NCBI GenBank assembly: GCA_029641185.1
Contig: JAPWGK010000013.1
Coordinates: forward strand, 372,001 to 436,000
DNA: 64,000 bases
From: Pseudofabraea citricarpa
Taxonomy: Eukaryota; Ascomycota; Leotiomycetes; Helotiales; Dermateaceae
Reading direction: 5' to 3'
Shown: piece after piece, positions 44,114 to 57,283 of the stretch
Numbering within the stretch: the first letter of the stretch is position 1
Layout of the letters: each line of letters starts with the position of its first letter
Position numbers and translations under genes: made by a program
The notes under the pieces: generated by a model
What the model saw: only the letters and a program-made list of their open reading frames with translations
Databases searched by the model: none
Told to the model about the DNA's origin: nothing

Positions 44114-45160
44114 ATGACACGCTGCTACCTTCTCCAAAGATACCAAGGTACAGGAGGAGCGCTCGAGGTGCTAGCATGCTACAAGTCACGATCAGACGCA
44201 AGGAAACATGCTCAAGTCGAGATTGGAAGGTTGAGGTCAGACGCGAGTTTGCTGAAGCGACACAGCCAGAGAGAGAATGGTTCGGTGGATGCTAGCGAGC
44301 TGTGGACTATTTGGACTCATGATAACTGCGAGGTCATCAAGATCCAGGAGATGAGATTACTCGACTCGTTTTCTTACTCGGGGGAAGACGACCTGCCAAG
44401 TATGGTTGACTGTAATAATGAGCAGAAGAATGTCTTGCCGAATAGCACGATATTGAATGGCTTGGCCACCAAGCGTTTGCAAGCCAAGGTTGAAAATACT
44501 CCAGTTAAACGACGAAAGACTGGAAAAGACAAGATACGGTCAAACTCGGCACCAGGCGGATCCCTTAATGGCATCATCTCCACACCGATGGAATCTGATT
44601 CAAAAGAATCCGATTCCAAACGAATCCCAATATCAAGAGAATTCCCTATGCCAGTTTACGCAGAAGCAGGTTCTGCAGCGCCAATCGATCTTTCTAGGGA
44701 TCTCGACCAGGTGAAAAAAGAAACCCCTAGTATTGATTCTGGTTTTGAAGTACCGGGCATTGTTCTCACAACCCCCCCTTCGCCACGCGGTGGAACTCGG
44801 CCTTCAATGGTAAGTTGCTATCATACCAAGTTTGCCATTACTTATTTTCGATAGCCACCCAACCCGAGTTGGTTGGATCAAGCCCTTGATGTTTTCATCA
44901 GCCAATATCCACATGATCGGTTTGAAGGGATGATGAGGTACAGTGTCATAGATCGTAGCACAGGACATTCAGTTGTACCACCACCTCGCAGTACGACTCT
45001 TCCTGATGAAATGACGTTTGCTTTTTTACCAGGGATTCGTTGCCATGATTGCCCAGGAAAGGCTTACACTGTGGGCCCAGGACACACTGCTGGAAACTTT
45101 GAAATTCATCTCAAGAATCGCGAGCACCGAAGAGCTGTTGATAAGAGGTGTTGTTACTAA
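44114..45160 (+). CDS. Protein with an SNF5-tail-like zinc motif (putative chromatin factor)
   Basis: Proposed exons 44114-44809 and 44855-45160 give 333 residues. The N-terminal 90 residues are ordered-looking (TRCYLLQRYQGTGGALEVL, ELWTIWTHDNCEVIKI). The middle is Ser/Pro/Lys-rich with nuclear-localisation-like TPVKRRKTGKDK. The C-terminal 100 residues contain IRCHDCPGKAYTVGPGH and NFEIHLKNREHRRAV: a C-x2-C plus H-x5-H pattern that resembles, from memory, the C-terminal region of filamentous-fungal SNF5-type SWI/SNF subunits. The SNF5 core itself is absent, so it is not SNF5. A role in chromatin is plausible inference. The gene ends 35 bases from the stop of the convergent neighbour. Confidence 0.6.
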
Positions 45161-45195
45161 AAATTGACTGGTACGGATGCCTGGCCTTACGTATA

Positions 45196-46737
45196 TCATT
45201 CAGGAAACCAGTAGCCGGCCATGTGCCAGCGTTGCTTCATTTCCTCGTAGTTACGGCATTGCGGGTTGAAATGGTCTTCTTTCAGGCCAAACAGCCAAGC
45301 TGCCACAAAGCACACCTGGTCAGATTTGCAGTGTCCACAAAATTTCCAAACTGTCCAATTTAGCCACTCATTGAGCTCTTGAATCAGAGCCACCCCCGAA
45401 CGCGTTTCTACTACATCGGGTCCAGCTCGAGGATTCAAGAGGATCTCTCTAACTTCGAATAGTGTCTGGCATATCTTATTCGTCACTTGCTCAATTGCCG
45501 CGGAGATCATATGATCCTGCTCGGTGAGATTCTTCCCTGCAAGTGGTTGCAAGTAGTGCAACGAGCACTCTTTCACCGACCAGTCCTGGAGTGATGCCGA
45601 AACCCCATAGTCCACGAACATATTTAAGAGAGTATTGATCTCCACGAGAAATTGGTCATCTGGGATACCTCCAGCCATCATTTGCAGACGTCCAGAATAT
45701 CGTGATACAATCATATCGACAACGCCCTGCCAGTCAATACTACTTTGGAAGGATCTTTCCCGAGCAAGTATGTCCTTCAGATCAGATCTGATACGATACA
45801 ATTGCTCTGGCTCGGTATTTATGATTCGAGGAAGCGTATCAAAATTCTCTATTTCTGTGTTCGAGAGATTTGTGTTGTAGAAGTAGGATGAGACCATGGA
45901 CGAATAGTCTAAAGTCACTCTATGAGAAGTGATACCTTCATATCGCGCGGACACACTGCGCGTGTATTCAAATAAAGGGCTGCTGTCGAAGCCAGTGGGT
46001 TCCTTTTGATTGGCAGATTGCCTCGCACTCAAGAGAGCTAATCCATCTGAGAAGTTACACTTGATCAACTCGAAACCGGCCTCCATTCGAATGAAGGCCT
46101 CGATGTTCCACTCTGCGCCGAGGGCGCATAGGTCGTCAGCTCGATTGAAGTCATCCAGAGCTGGTCTTGACTTGTTTAAAAAAACAAGATCTTGTGTGTC
46201 CAATGTCCCATACGGGGAATTACCTGCGGATGATCCGTCGAAATATAGTACTCTGTCTAAAGGTCGCGTAGTTCGATAAATTTGGAGGTAGCCTGGAAGT
46301 GGTAATGAGGGCTCGTTTGCATCACTCGGCTCGCCATCTAACTTCGATGTCGCCATCATCTTCAAGGGATCAAACTTGTTCGCCTCGCTCTCATTGTGTA
46401 CAGTGCCAGGGTTGTATTTAGCAAACATCGTGGCATGCTCAATCTCGAAAGCCAGCCACTCTCGTGTACTTGGTATATCAGGCTTTGGGTTTCCATGGTA
46501 CAAAACAGTGCCCTCGGGGATGTAAGCTAGGAAGAAGGATAGCCCGTTGTGTTGAAGCGATGAACCCCACTGTCGCATTGATGAATGAATCGCATTGAAG
46601 ATGAGGTTGCTATTTCTGCGAGCGCTTTCCAAGTTCGGTGCATATGGGTCACTGGTTTGATGTTGTAGAATCTTCTGCGACTGACATTGCCCACACCTCA
46701 CGACGATAGCTGCAGCTAGTAACTTGAGCAAAATCAT
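45196..46737 (-). CDS. Uncharacterised secreted protein (513 aa)
   Basis: Single exon, 513 residues from ATG 46737. MILLKLLAAAIVVRCGQCQS is a signal peptide. The mature part has several N-glycosylation sequons (NES, NKS, NFS, NLT, NWT) and distinctive stretches: SFFLAYIPEGTVLYHGNPKP, TREWLAFEIEHATMFA and RPLDRVLYFDGSSAGNSPYG, plus a Cys-containing C-terminus (WKFCGHCKSDQVC). I have a sense of having seen fungal relatives but know no function. No membrane segment besides the signal, so secreted, wall or vacuolar. It is tail-to-tail with the preceding gene, so the two 3' UTRs must overlap. Confidence 0.7.
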   Translation of the reverse strand: MILLKLLAAAIVVRCGQCQSQKILQHQTSDPYAPNLESARRNSNLIFNAIHSSMRQWGSSLQHNGLSFFLAYIPEGTVLYHGNPKPDIPSTREWLAFEIEHATMFAKYNPGTVHNESEANKFDPLKMMATSKLDGEPSDANEPSLPLPGYLQIYRTTRPLDRVLYFDGSSAGNSPYGTLDTQDLVFLNKSRPALDDFNRADDLCALGAEWNIEAFIRMEAGFELIKCNFSDGLALLSARQSANQKEPTGFDSSPLFEYTRSVSARYEGITSHRVTLDYSSMVSSYFYNTNLSNTEIENFDTLPRIINTEPEQLYRIRSDLKDILARERSFQSSIDWQGVVDMIVSRYSGRLQMMAGGIPDDQFLVEINTLLNMFVDYGVSASLQDWSVKECSLHYLQPLAGKNLTEQDHMISAAIEQVTNKICQTLFEVREILLNPRAGPDVVETRSGVALIQELNEWLNWTVWKFCGHCKSDQVCFVAAWLFGLKEDHFNPQCRNYEEMKQRWHMAGYWFPE

Positions 46738-47554
46738 GATGGCGAATATTTGCAGTTAGATAAAGTATTGTCTTGTGGTCTTTGTGATGTTTGCTTTGTA
46801 TTGTGCTCATGGTTGTGTGGTTTTCATGTTCCTTGTCAGCAGGAGCAAAGATAAACCGAGTTGGGTCATCAATATGGCAGGTGTTTAGCTCACGTGCCTG
46901 CTCACTCACCAACAGACATCTTGCTGGTTTTGAATCTGGATAATTTTCGACCTGTTAACATATCTCCAGCGCCGTGTCTCATTGTAAATAGATGCGATAG
47001 CCCCTAGATATATTCTCCAAGGTACTCACTCTCGTTTTGATAGGGCGGAAAGAAGAAGATCAGAATGGTGCCTAATTTTGTGAAGATTTTGTTGAAAGAC
47101 GCGCTCTCTAGATTCAAACACAGAGATTCAGCGTTGGACTTGGTTGGTATAGTGCGTTTAGAAGCTGGCGTATCTCATTTGAGTACTTGCTGATACCATT
47201 TGGCTTTGGATCAAATCCACCTCACGGCGGCCAAAGCACCCGGATTTTGTAAAATGGAAGTGAGTTGCGATGATAAGGGAGATGGTTCTTGCGAAGTGTA
47301 GGATAAATGTTGTTGAACAATGTGATTTGGTAACATTTTAGTTGTTGGATGTACTTGCTGCGTTGAAGAAAGCCCGGCCTACCTCAATTCCAAGTAGCGT
47401 AACCCTATTTTATTGGAAAAGAGAGTTATCTCGGTGATTGAAGTCCAGATGATTGCGGGTGATGATGCTTTATATAATGCCACACGGTAAACTCTGCCAA
47501 TAGCCTGCTGTTATGGTGTTAGAACAGCCAACTCGGAAGCATCCAAGCCATGAG
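46738..47554. other. Upstream region of the 513-aa gene, no gene seen
   Basis: 817 bases with no credible ORF; holds the promoter of the gene ending at 45196 and the flank of the pseudogene. Confidence 0.5.
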
Positions 47555-47926
47555 ATGATATGCGGCAGTCAAGTAGGCGCCGGCGCCATCACAGCGGCAG
47601 TCGCCTAGACAGCATTAGGCCTGCTGCGAGAAGCACGAGACTTCATTCCTGGATACACTCAGAGCTTCAAAGCCGCCCCAGGTGATACTCAGATTCCGGT
47701 GGTGCGATAGTTTGGTACCGGACTGCATTTTGCTATCTCAAATGCTGATCAAACCGTCAAGACCCGAATTCAAACTTTGATCCTCGGCCATGCCTATTCT
47801 GGTAGTAAAAGAGATCTGCTAGACAAGATCAACAGAACCAATGGAGGATATGTTTGCTGAACTCTCAAGAAGACCACCCTCGAAGGAATTCCACTTGGAC
47901 CGCCTTTTTCTGTTTCGCCCTTTTAG
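47555..47926 (+). pseudogene. Decayed gene fragment with four in-frame stops
   Basis: From ATG 47555 one frame reads protein-like for 123 codons (QVGAGAITAAVA, LGLLREARDFIPGYTQSF, FGTGLHFAISNADQTVKT, SKRDLLDKINRTNGGYVC, TLEGIPLGPPFSVSPF) but is interrupted by TAG, TAG, TGA and a final TAG. Each stop can arise from CAG or CGA by one C-to-T change, which is what repeat-induced point mutation or CpG/CpA decay would give. I do not recognise the parent family. Confidence 0.45.
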
Positions 47927-49061
47927 GCTTCTCCAAAGACACGTTGAAGAGTTGCTCTCTGACCGGTTGACTTGACCAGATTCACGACTCAGTATTAATG
48001 GCTTAATCCCAGAATATCTTTGAAGGAATGCATAAGACCTTTCTGGCTGTCTTCAGCACTGTCCATCCCGTGTTGTTGTGTCTTTGCTTTTCGTATATCA
48101 GACGGCAACCCCGCAATGCGGGCTTGGGAGTAAAGCCGGGTCGTCACAGGCTCTGGAGGCCCGCAAGACGGCGGCATCCTGCTCGCTTCCAGCAGAGTCA
48201 ATTCAGGTACATGGTCATACTTCCCATGCCTGCCAATATCCGAGGCATAGGAGAGTATTGAAATGGTGCTTTTGCTGTGTTGTTGTTGGCAATTGTCAAT
48301 ACTTCGGGCACTATGACCGTCGGCCACCAAGCACAAGCATATGGCATGTTGATGAGGCTGTGCGCCGTATCCGTAAAAGGGTCTTGTCCTGTCGATCTAG
48401 ATGCTCCGTTCCAAATATAGGGTTTGAGGAGCCAACCCCCTCCAACCGCGGGCGCTCATTGGCATGTTGATGCGCGAAAGCTTGGTTGATGGTTGGTTGC
48501 GTTGTCGCCTGTCACTGTCAGAAGTTCAGCAGGACGCACGACTGAGGACAGTGAGGAGCCCCTATTTTCTCTTCCCCTCCCCTCTCCTCTCCCCTCCCCG
48601 CTACTACTTCGTACAGTATTCGGAACTGCACGCCTGCATGTCGCACAAATACGAAGCCCGACTTAGGCGTGCCGTGACCGCCAAGCTGGAAAATGAACAA
48701 AGCACTAAACAAAAAACAGCCTCACTCTTGGGAAGTTGAAAGAACTGTGCCTGAGTGGCGTTTGTCTGTTTGCGACTTTTGCGCAGCAACTCTAAAGCAA
48801 TAGGAGAGTTTAAGCGGCTCGCACCCTTGCAAACAGTCAAGCTCGTCTAAACATTGGCTCCTCCACCTTGTCCAGCTCCATCCAAGCTCTCCTCTACATA
48901 TGACGAACATCTTCTCCCTCCATTGACCACGTCCACTTCCCTCTCTATAATACCCAGCCCATCCCTCTCCAACTCTTGCATTTCCAGTCCTCTCGTTCCC
49001 GCGCCCTCGTCTTGCACCATCAACCACACAAGCCATCGTTCAAATATCGCCATAAGCAACC
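47927..49061. other. Intergenic and GFA1 promoter
   Basis: About 1.1 kb. Short open frames (e.g. 48028-48470) lack protein character. From 48560 a CT-rich tract, and from 48850 a CT-rich leader, probably the GFA1 promoter and 5' UTR. Confidence 0.5.
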
Positions 49062-51518
<2,457 letters not shown>

Positions 51519-52008
51519 ATTTAGGGTATGGCATGACTGGAGGGGAATATTTCTATCTGTTTTGATAATCATTAGCGACTGTGGAAAAAAAGGGGACCGG
51601 AGACTTTGGGAACAAACGGTATGGGTTTCTGTTTAGATGCTGTGCCTTTCGCGGTCAATTCGCGTAGTGTAAATGAAGATTTTCATGATGAGTTTCTTGG
51701 AGTAGTTGTCCCGTGATAAAAATAGGTACCAGGTAGGCAGGTAGGCAAGTAGGTAGGTAGGTAAGATCTGCTTTACAACTGATGAAGTTGGAGTAAAAGT
51801 GGACTCGCCGGAAACGTTTGCTGAAAGCATTCCACCATTAGAAATATAAAGCTATCCATGACGTGATACGCAGCTTCATATGATCAGCCCATGGACCATA
51901 TCAACAGCATAATCTTCACGTGCATGTTCAAGTTTGAATATGGTCATGCCTCATACCATTTATTCCATAATATTACAGCAACGCAGCAACACAGTCCCGA
52001 AGCCCCGT
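51519..52008. other. Gap between convergent GFA1 and proteasome genes
   Basis: 490 bases; contains a GTAG/GGTA tetranucleotide run (51731-51763). No gene. Confidence 0.6.
51731..51763. repeat. Tetranucleotide repeat (GTAG)
   Basis: About eight GTAG-type units, some with GCAG/CAAG variants. Confidence 0.6.
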
Positions 52009-52924
52009 TTAGTTAACCTGTGTTCCATAGCCTCTAATACCCTCGGCAAATGCCCAACTCTGGTTCTCCAATTTCTCATCCTCCTTCAAATCGATACCAT
52101 CCTTCGTAATGACTGCGATGGAGTACTTGTCCATACTTCTAGCATCTCTGTAGAATAGTACCTTCAAGCTCTCCTTGATAGCCTCGATAGCCTGTTCCTT
52201 GGATAACAACGCAGCGGCCTCCTCATCCGGTGCAACCTTCCTCAACAAAGGCTGGGCCAAATGTGCACCAAAACCCGTAGCTAATGAAGGCGAGGAGAAG
52301 GTGGTACCGAGCAGATCAGCACTGGCTAGGTAGGGCTTCTTCTCATCATCCAAGCCAGCCACGAGAACCTGGTTCCAGAGCGGGTTGAAGTCGGAGCGGC
52401 GCTTGTAGAAGACCTTGGCCAGGTAGGTGTGGAGGTTCTTTGCGTTCAGCGTGTGTCCGGCGCTGCTGTAGGCCTCTTCGGTATCGAGCGAGATGAGCAG
52501 GCGGTCGAGATATTGCATGTCTGAAACATCGCCACCGAAGCCCACGACCGACGAGCCTGCGAACTTGCGCAGACGCTTGACGTCCGTGAAGCGCGCGAGC
52601 GATCCATATGATGCTGTTCCTCTTGTTAGACGTCGTCTGCGGATTGGAATCTGGGGATGCACGCCGCTGCCGTACCTAGGTTGTCTGCCGCGATCACCAC
52701 TCCGTCTTTGTACTTCAGTGCTAGTACTGAGGTACCTGTCACGATAGGTTGCTGTGTGTGTTGCGTTGGCCCGTTCGATTGGAGGTAGGATGCATCGTAT
52801 GCTCCGTAGATGTCATCTCTAGGCTATGCCAGCGTTAGTAACGACTTCCAACCCTGCCTGCCCTGCATGGCATCGATGTCCTGCTGCAACTCACACGGCC
52901 CCAAGCTTGTGGTAGATGATTCAT
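52009..52924 (-). CDS. PRE4: 20S proteasome subunit beta-7 (Pre4/PSMB4 type)
   Basis: Proposed exons 52924-52895, 52823-52676, 52613-52009 give 260 residues. N-terminal propeptide [17 protein letters not shown], then [54 protein letters not shown] and the Asn/Trp-containing [18 protein letters not shown], which together identify the beta-7 ring subunit. It is a structural, non-catalytic beta subunit that closes the half-proteasome interface through its long C-terminal arm. The exon 1 donor (CGT|GTGAGT) was chosen since it restores the conserved WGRPRDD. Cytosol and nucleus. Confidence 0.93.
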
Positions 52925-53186
52925 GATTGTGTATGTGTGGTGATTTTTCGTGAGCTGAGGAGGTTCTGGAGCCGCTGCGTGAAGATGGGAAATGTTATGT
53001 GGAGGTTTGGCTTGCTGTGAGGTTGTAAGCTACGACGTACCCGTGGCTGTCCTCCAGGCTGGAGCTTGACGCGAAGCTCTCTCACAGGACAGGACAGGGA
53101 CCCCCAATCGCGCTTAAATTCTGCCGCCTCGATTCTTTCCTCCGAACCCGTCAGGTCACAGACAACGTCACCTCTTCAATTCTACG

Positions 53187-54152
53187 ATGGCGGGATTGGT
53201 TGATTATGGGAGCAGTGGTGAGGAAGATAATGTTCAAGAGGAACAGGTTCAGCATTCGACATCCAAAGACGTAAGTTGAGGCGACTGTTTTTAACTCTCA
53301 TGCGCCATGTCGCTGATAAAATAGACTATAGCCTGCGAAAGATGCGCCTTCAGCTGTAGAAACAAATGGCGCAATTCCTGGTACGATATTTCGCTCCGCG
53401 TACCTGATTAGGTGTCTAACCTCTTCGTAGAAACTCAGCAGAACGGAAATATAATTACAGCTCGACCAAGTCTTCCCGCAGAAGCGTCACTTACAGCACC
53501 CCTCGTCGGCCCCGTCCTTGGCCCAATGATACCTGCAGATCTGCCTATGGACAATATGATTGAGGGTGAAGAACGAGATGATACGCCTCAGTCGCCATAT
53601 TCTGCGAACCGGGCGCTGTTGCGAGACCTGACTCTACCAACAATCGCATCCTATGAGATTCCTCCTTCTCCCCCCGGATCACCGATCGCGAGCACCGATG
53701 CTAAATTCAAAAAGTTCCTCGAGCTCAAGAAGAACAATGTACATTTCAACGACAAGTTGGCCAAGTCAGCAGCACTCAAGAACCCTAGTCTGATGCAGAA
53801 GTTGATGGACTTTGCGGATATTGACGAGGACAAGCAGTACTCGACGACCCTACCAGAGGAATTATGGAACCCGAGCGGCTTTCCGGAGTCTGCTTTCAAG
53901 GAGAACCTGGCGAAGAACCAGCAGAAGATCCTCAAGAGAAAGGAGGAGGAAAAGAGCAGAGGGCAGCGGGAAGCAGTCGATTTCGTGCCCGCAACGGCTT
54001 CTGGCGACTCAAGTCGCAGCGGAACTCCAGGTATCGCCAGGACTACCCAGAAGAGTGCGGCTGAGAGAGTTATGGCTGGCCTTGAGAGAGGAAGATCCAA
54101 CTCGCCGCATGTTCAACAAGGCACCAAGAGGAAGACGAGATTTGAAAGCTAA
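53187..54152 (+). CDS. HCNGP-like protein (SAP30BP family)
   Basis: Proposed exons 53187-53270, 53332-53380, 53431-54152 give 284 residues. MAGLVDYGSSGEEDN is the typical start of this family. The HCNGP core is visible at about 110-185: IPPSPPGSP, KFKKFLELKKNNVHFNDKLA, ALKNPSLMQKLMDFADI and LPEELWNP. The C-terminus is charged and basic (TKRKTRFES). Human SAP30BP binds SAP30 and works with splicing/transcription factors; the fungal members are nuclear and little studied. It is divergent to the proteasome gene (262 bases between starts). Confidence 0.88.
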
Positions 54153-55030
54153 ATCTAGGATTGTCCAGAATGGATTTCTCCTGGGCTTTCGGATCTATGC
54201 TTTTTCGCGGCTGACTGATCCATGAAAATGACAGAGGGTGATATCATGATGTGGAGGCCAAGTCAGAGATGGAACTTTCGAAGTTTCCAAAAATGTTTGT
54301 AAGCTCTGGCTGGAATCAGCTTGATGAGTTCTCAAGATCCTGCCAGCTGCACGAGGTAGTCCGGGGTCAGCTACAAATGACTACCTAGCTCAAGGTGTAT
54401 GCAACGAGAGCTCGATGAAATACTCGTAGACATCTCCGACAGGTGACATTGCTTGGAGCAAGGCTGGGCTGGTCATAAGGCTGGGTCACGAGTTTGGCAA
54501 GAAGCTTTCCTAGGGACTCCCCACAACTCGTCTGATCACCTCTGAGGTCCAGTTTCAGCATGGGGATCATGATGGCATTTGTGCGGATTGTATTTAATAG
54601 CAAAATGTACTCAGACTGGAGTTCTCTGTACAGTAGGCTCTCTGGTTGAGAAGAAGCTGTCGCTTGAATGGTTCTCAATTCAGCCTTAAAATCCGCGCCC
54701 CCCTTTCGCTCGTGCTGGTGCTGGTGCCTGCTGAACCATTCGCTATCCGTCATTATCGGCGATACGACGTGCCGAGCGAGTCTCGAACCACCCCCCGACC
54801 TTGGTTGGAATCTCCAAACATTTTACCAAAACCAGACCTTTATCTTTGCCTATCACTCCATTTGCCCTCAGGCACCTGGCATCCCATCCCACATCTCCTT
54901 CACCACGTCGTCGCGGTCTTCCCTTAGCAACCAGACTGCCTTCCCCTCACTTTTGCTCACCTCCGGTCACAAATAGTGGCAACAAACCAGCTTTCGCTGT
55001 CCGATCTACAGAGTTGACTGAGGCGCGCAA
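54153..55030. other. Intergenic, one weak ORF
   Basis: 878 bases before the kinase gene. A 122-codon minus-strand ORF (54753-54385) with protein-like composition lies here (contains RELQSEYILLLNTIRTNAI) but has no recognisable family and overlaps what should be the kinase promoter; I do not call it a gene. Confidence 0.4.
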
Positions 55031-57283
55031 ATGGCTCCCCGCGGACAGAAGAGCCAATTGAAGAGAGGGCGAGTGAGTAACAAACAACTCGATGCCTTAC
55101 CAATCCCCAAACGAGGCTGACATGAACAAACAAAAAGGGTGGAGCTGGCGAACTCGAGCCCGAATCATCCAAGAAGCCTCGTCGCTCTCAACGATTATCT
55201 CACAAAGATGATGCCGAGCCTGAAGCCGAGCAAGCAACCACGCCCGTCTCCAAGAAACAGCAGCTACCCTCGCCCGTCACACATCATGAGTCGACGTCCT
55301 CGAACGAAGCTTACAAAGAAGCAACCGCTTCGCCCGAAGGTGGCAGACCTAGTCAGCTGCAGCACCGATCACCTCCCAATGATACTCATGGCTTCTCGTC
55401 TCCGCCACAGGATACACAGGCATTCTCCCAATTCATCTATCCCACAACCGCCTTGTCCGACGAAGTAAAGGATGAGACAGAAGAAGGAGTGTGGGGATAC
55501 CTGCTTCCGTTGGATCAGAAATACGGCAAGTCTCTCGTGTTGAGAAAACGCAATGCTTGTCCTTTGCCCAGTGGTATGGAACACTTTGGTAAATTCAGCG
55601 GAGATAGAATGTCCAAAGATGGCAAGAGCAAGGACTTTGCAAAAGAGGAGGCAGCTTATGACGAGACGAAACTTAGTGGAATTGCAAGTGGAGGATACTT
55701 GGTTGGACGACATCCAGAGTGTGGTAAGTACCCCTAGCAATTTTCTGGTTTTCTCTCACTAACGTGGGATAGACCTCATCATCGAAGATCCAATAGTTTC
55801 CAACAGACATTGCTTGCTGTTTACAGAGAATAAAGGCGGAGATACCGTAGCTGTCATTGAGGATCTATCAAGCAACGGAACCTTTGTCAATGAAGCAGTT
55901 GTCGGACGTAATAAACGACGAGAACTTCAAGACCAAGATGAAATCACCGTGTTGGACAAGGCTAGATTCATCTTTAGATACCCAAAGAACAGAGAAACCA
56001 GTCCATTCTTACAGCAATACACCCTCCTGGAGAAGCTGGGCAAAGGACATTTTGCAGAGGTTTTCTTGTGCATACAGAAAGAAACTGGCCAGCGATATGC
56101 TGTTAAAATCTTCACAAAGCAGCCCGGTGTGGAGGAGAGATCAAAGACCGAAGGCTTGCAGCAAGAGATAGCTGTTTTGATGGGTGTAAGCCATCCGAAT
56201 ATGCTGTGCTTGAAAGATACGTTCGACGAGTCCAATGCTGTTTATCTCGTTTTGGAGCTTGCAGCTGAGGGAGAATTGTTCAATTGGATTGTCATGAAGC
56301 AAAAGTTGACAGAGGAAGAGACCCGAAAGGTTTTCATTCAGCTTTTCCAGGGAGTAAAGTACTTGGTATGTTCTTTACAGTCTGCTATTACAGAGTTTTG
56401 CTAACTTTTGTAGCATGATCGAGGTATCGTCCATCGAGATATTAAGCCTGAGAATATTCTTCTCACAGACAAGAATCTTCATGTAAAGCTAGCTGATTTC
56501 GGTCTTGCAAAAATCATCGGCGAGGAGTCTTTCACAACAACCTTGTGTGGAACACCTAGTTATGTTGCTCCGGAGATTTTAGAGGATACGAGAAACCGAA
56601 GATACACACGAGCAGTTGATGTCTGGTCATTAGGTGTTGTTCTTTACATCTGCCTCTGTGGTTTCCCACCATTCTCAGACGAGCTCTACACTAGAGAGAA
56701 CCCATACACTCTTACACAGCAGATCAAAGCAGGTCGTTTCGATTATCCGTCGCCTTACTGGGACTCGGTTGGGGATCCAGCCCTTGATCTCATCGACCGC
56801 ATGTTGACCGTCGATGTCAACAAGCGTTACACCATCGACGACTGCTTAGACCACCCTTGGACGACCCAGAAGACGCCAAATGTCAATGATAGCACTGATG
56901 GACTCGTCGGTGGTATGTCGAATCTGGACTTTGCAAAGCGTAAATTGGCTCGTGAGCGAACACTTCTCAGTGCTATCAACGATGTCAAGATCACGCGTGT
57001 TATAGAGATCCAACCCGACAAGGAACCTGTGCGAATCTATGTCAAGAACCCGAACGGTGCCAATGCTCAAAATAGAATCAACAAGAGCATTGCTACCAAA
57101 GCAAACGGAGAACCGAAGGCTAAAGCTGGTGCTCCAAAGGCTGAAGAGACACCTGCTGCCAACCGCAAGCCAGACGATTTCATGGGTCTAGGCGGCAAGG
57201 GTGACCAACAGCTCTATGCGTATGATGGAGAGAGCAACTATTCGAAGAACGCAGTTAGTACTGCTGCGAAGGTTGGACAATAA
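55031..57283 (+). CDS. Checkpoint kinase of the Chk2/Rad53/Cds1 family
   Basis: Proposed exons 55031-55072, 55138-55723, 55773-56365, 56414-57283 give 696 residues. The N-terminal 115 residues hold SQ/TQ sites (RRSQ, PSQLQ, DTQAFSQ) for Mec1/ATM-type kinases. The FHA domain (about 125-275) carries GYLVGRHPECD, VSNRHC and DLSSNGTFVN, the phospho-Thr binding signature. The kinase domain starts at about 292: GKGHFAEVF, AVKIFTK, catalytic HRDIKPENIL, DFGLAK and GTPSYVAPE. The order SQ/TQ-FHA-kinase defines the Chk2/Cds1 class (Neurospora PRD-4, Aspergillus ChkB). It acts in the nucleus in the DNA-damage response. The C-terminal tail (about 555-696) is Lys/Ala-rich and disordered. Confidence 0.93.

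Noticed and set aside
54385..54753. 122-codon minus-strand ORF
   Set aside because: Somewhat protein-like but lacks family signature and context; could be chance or a decayed fragment.
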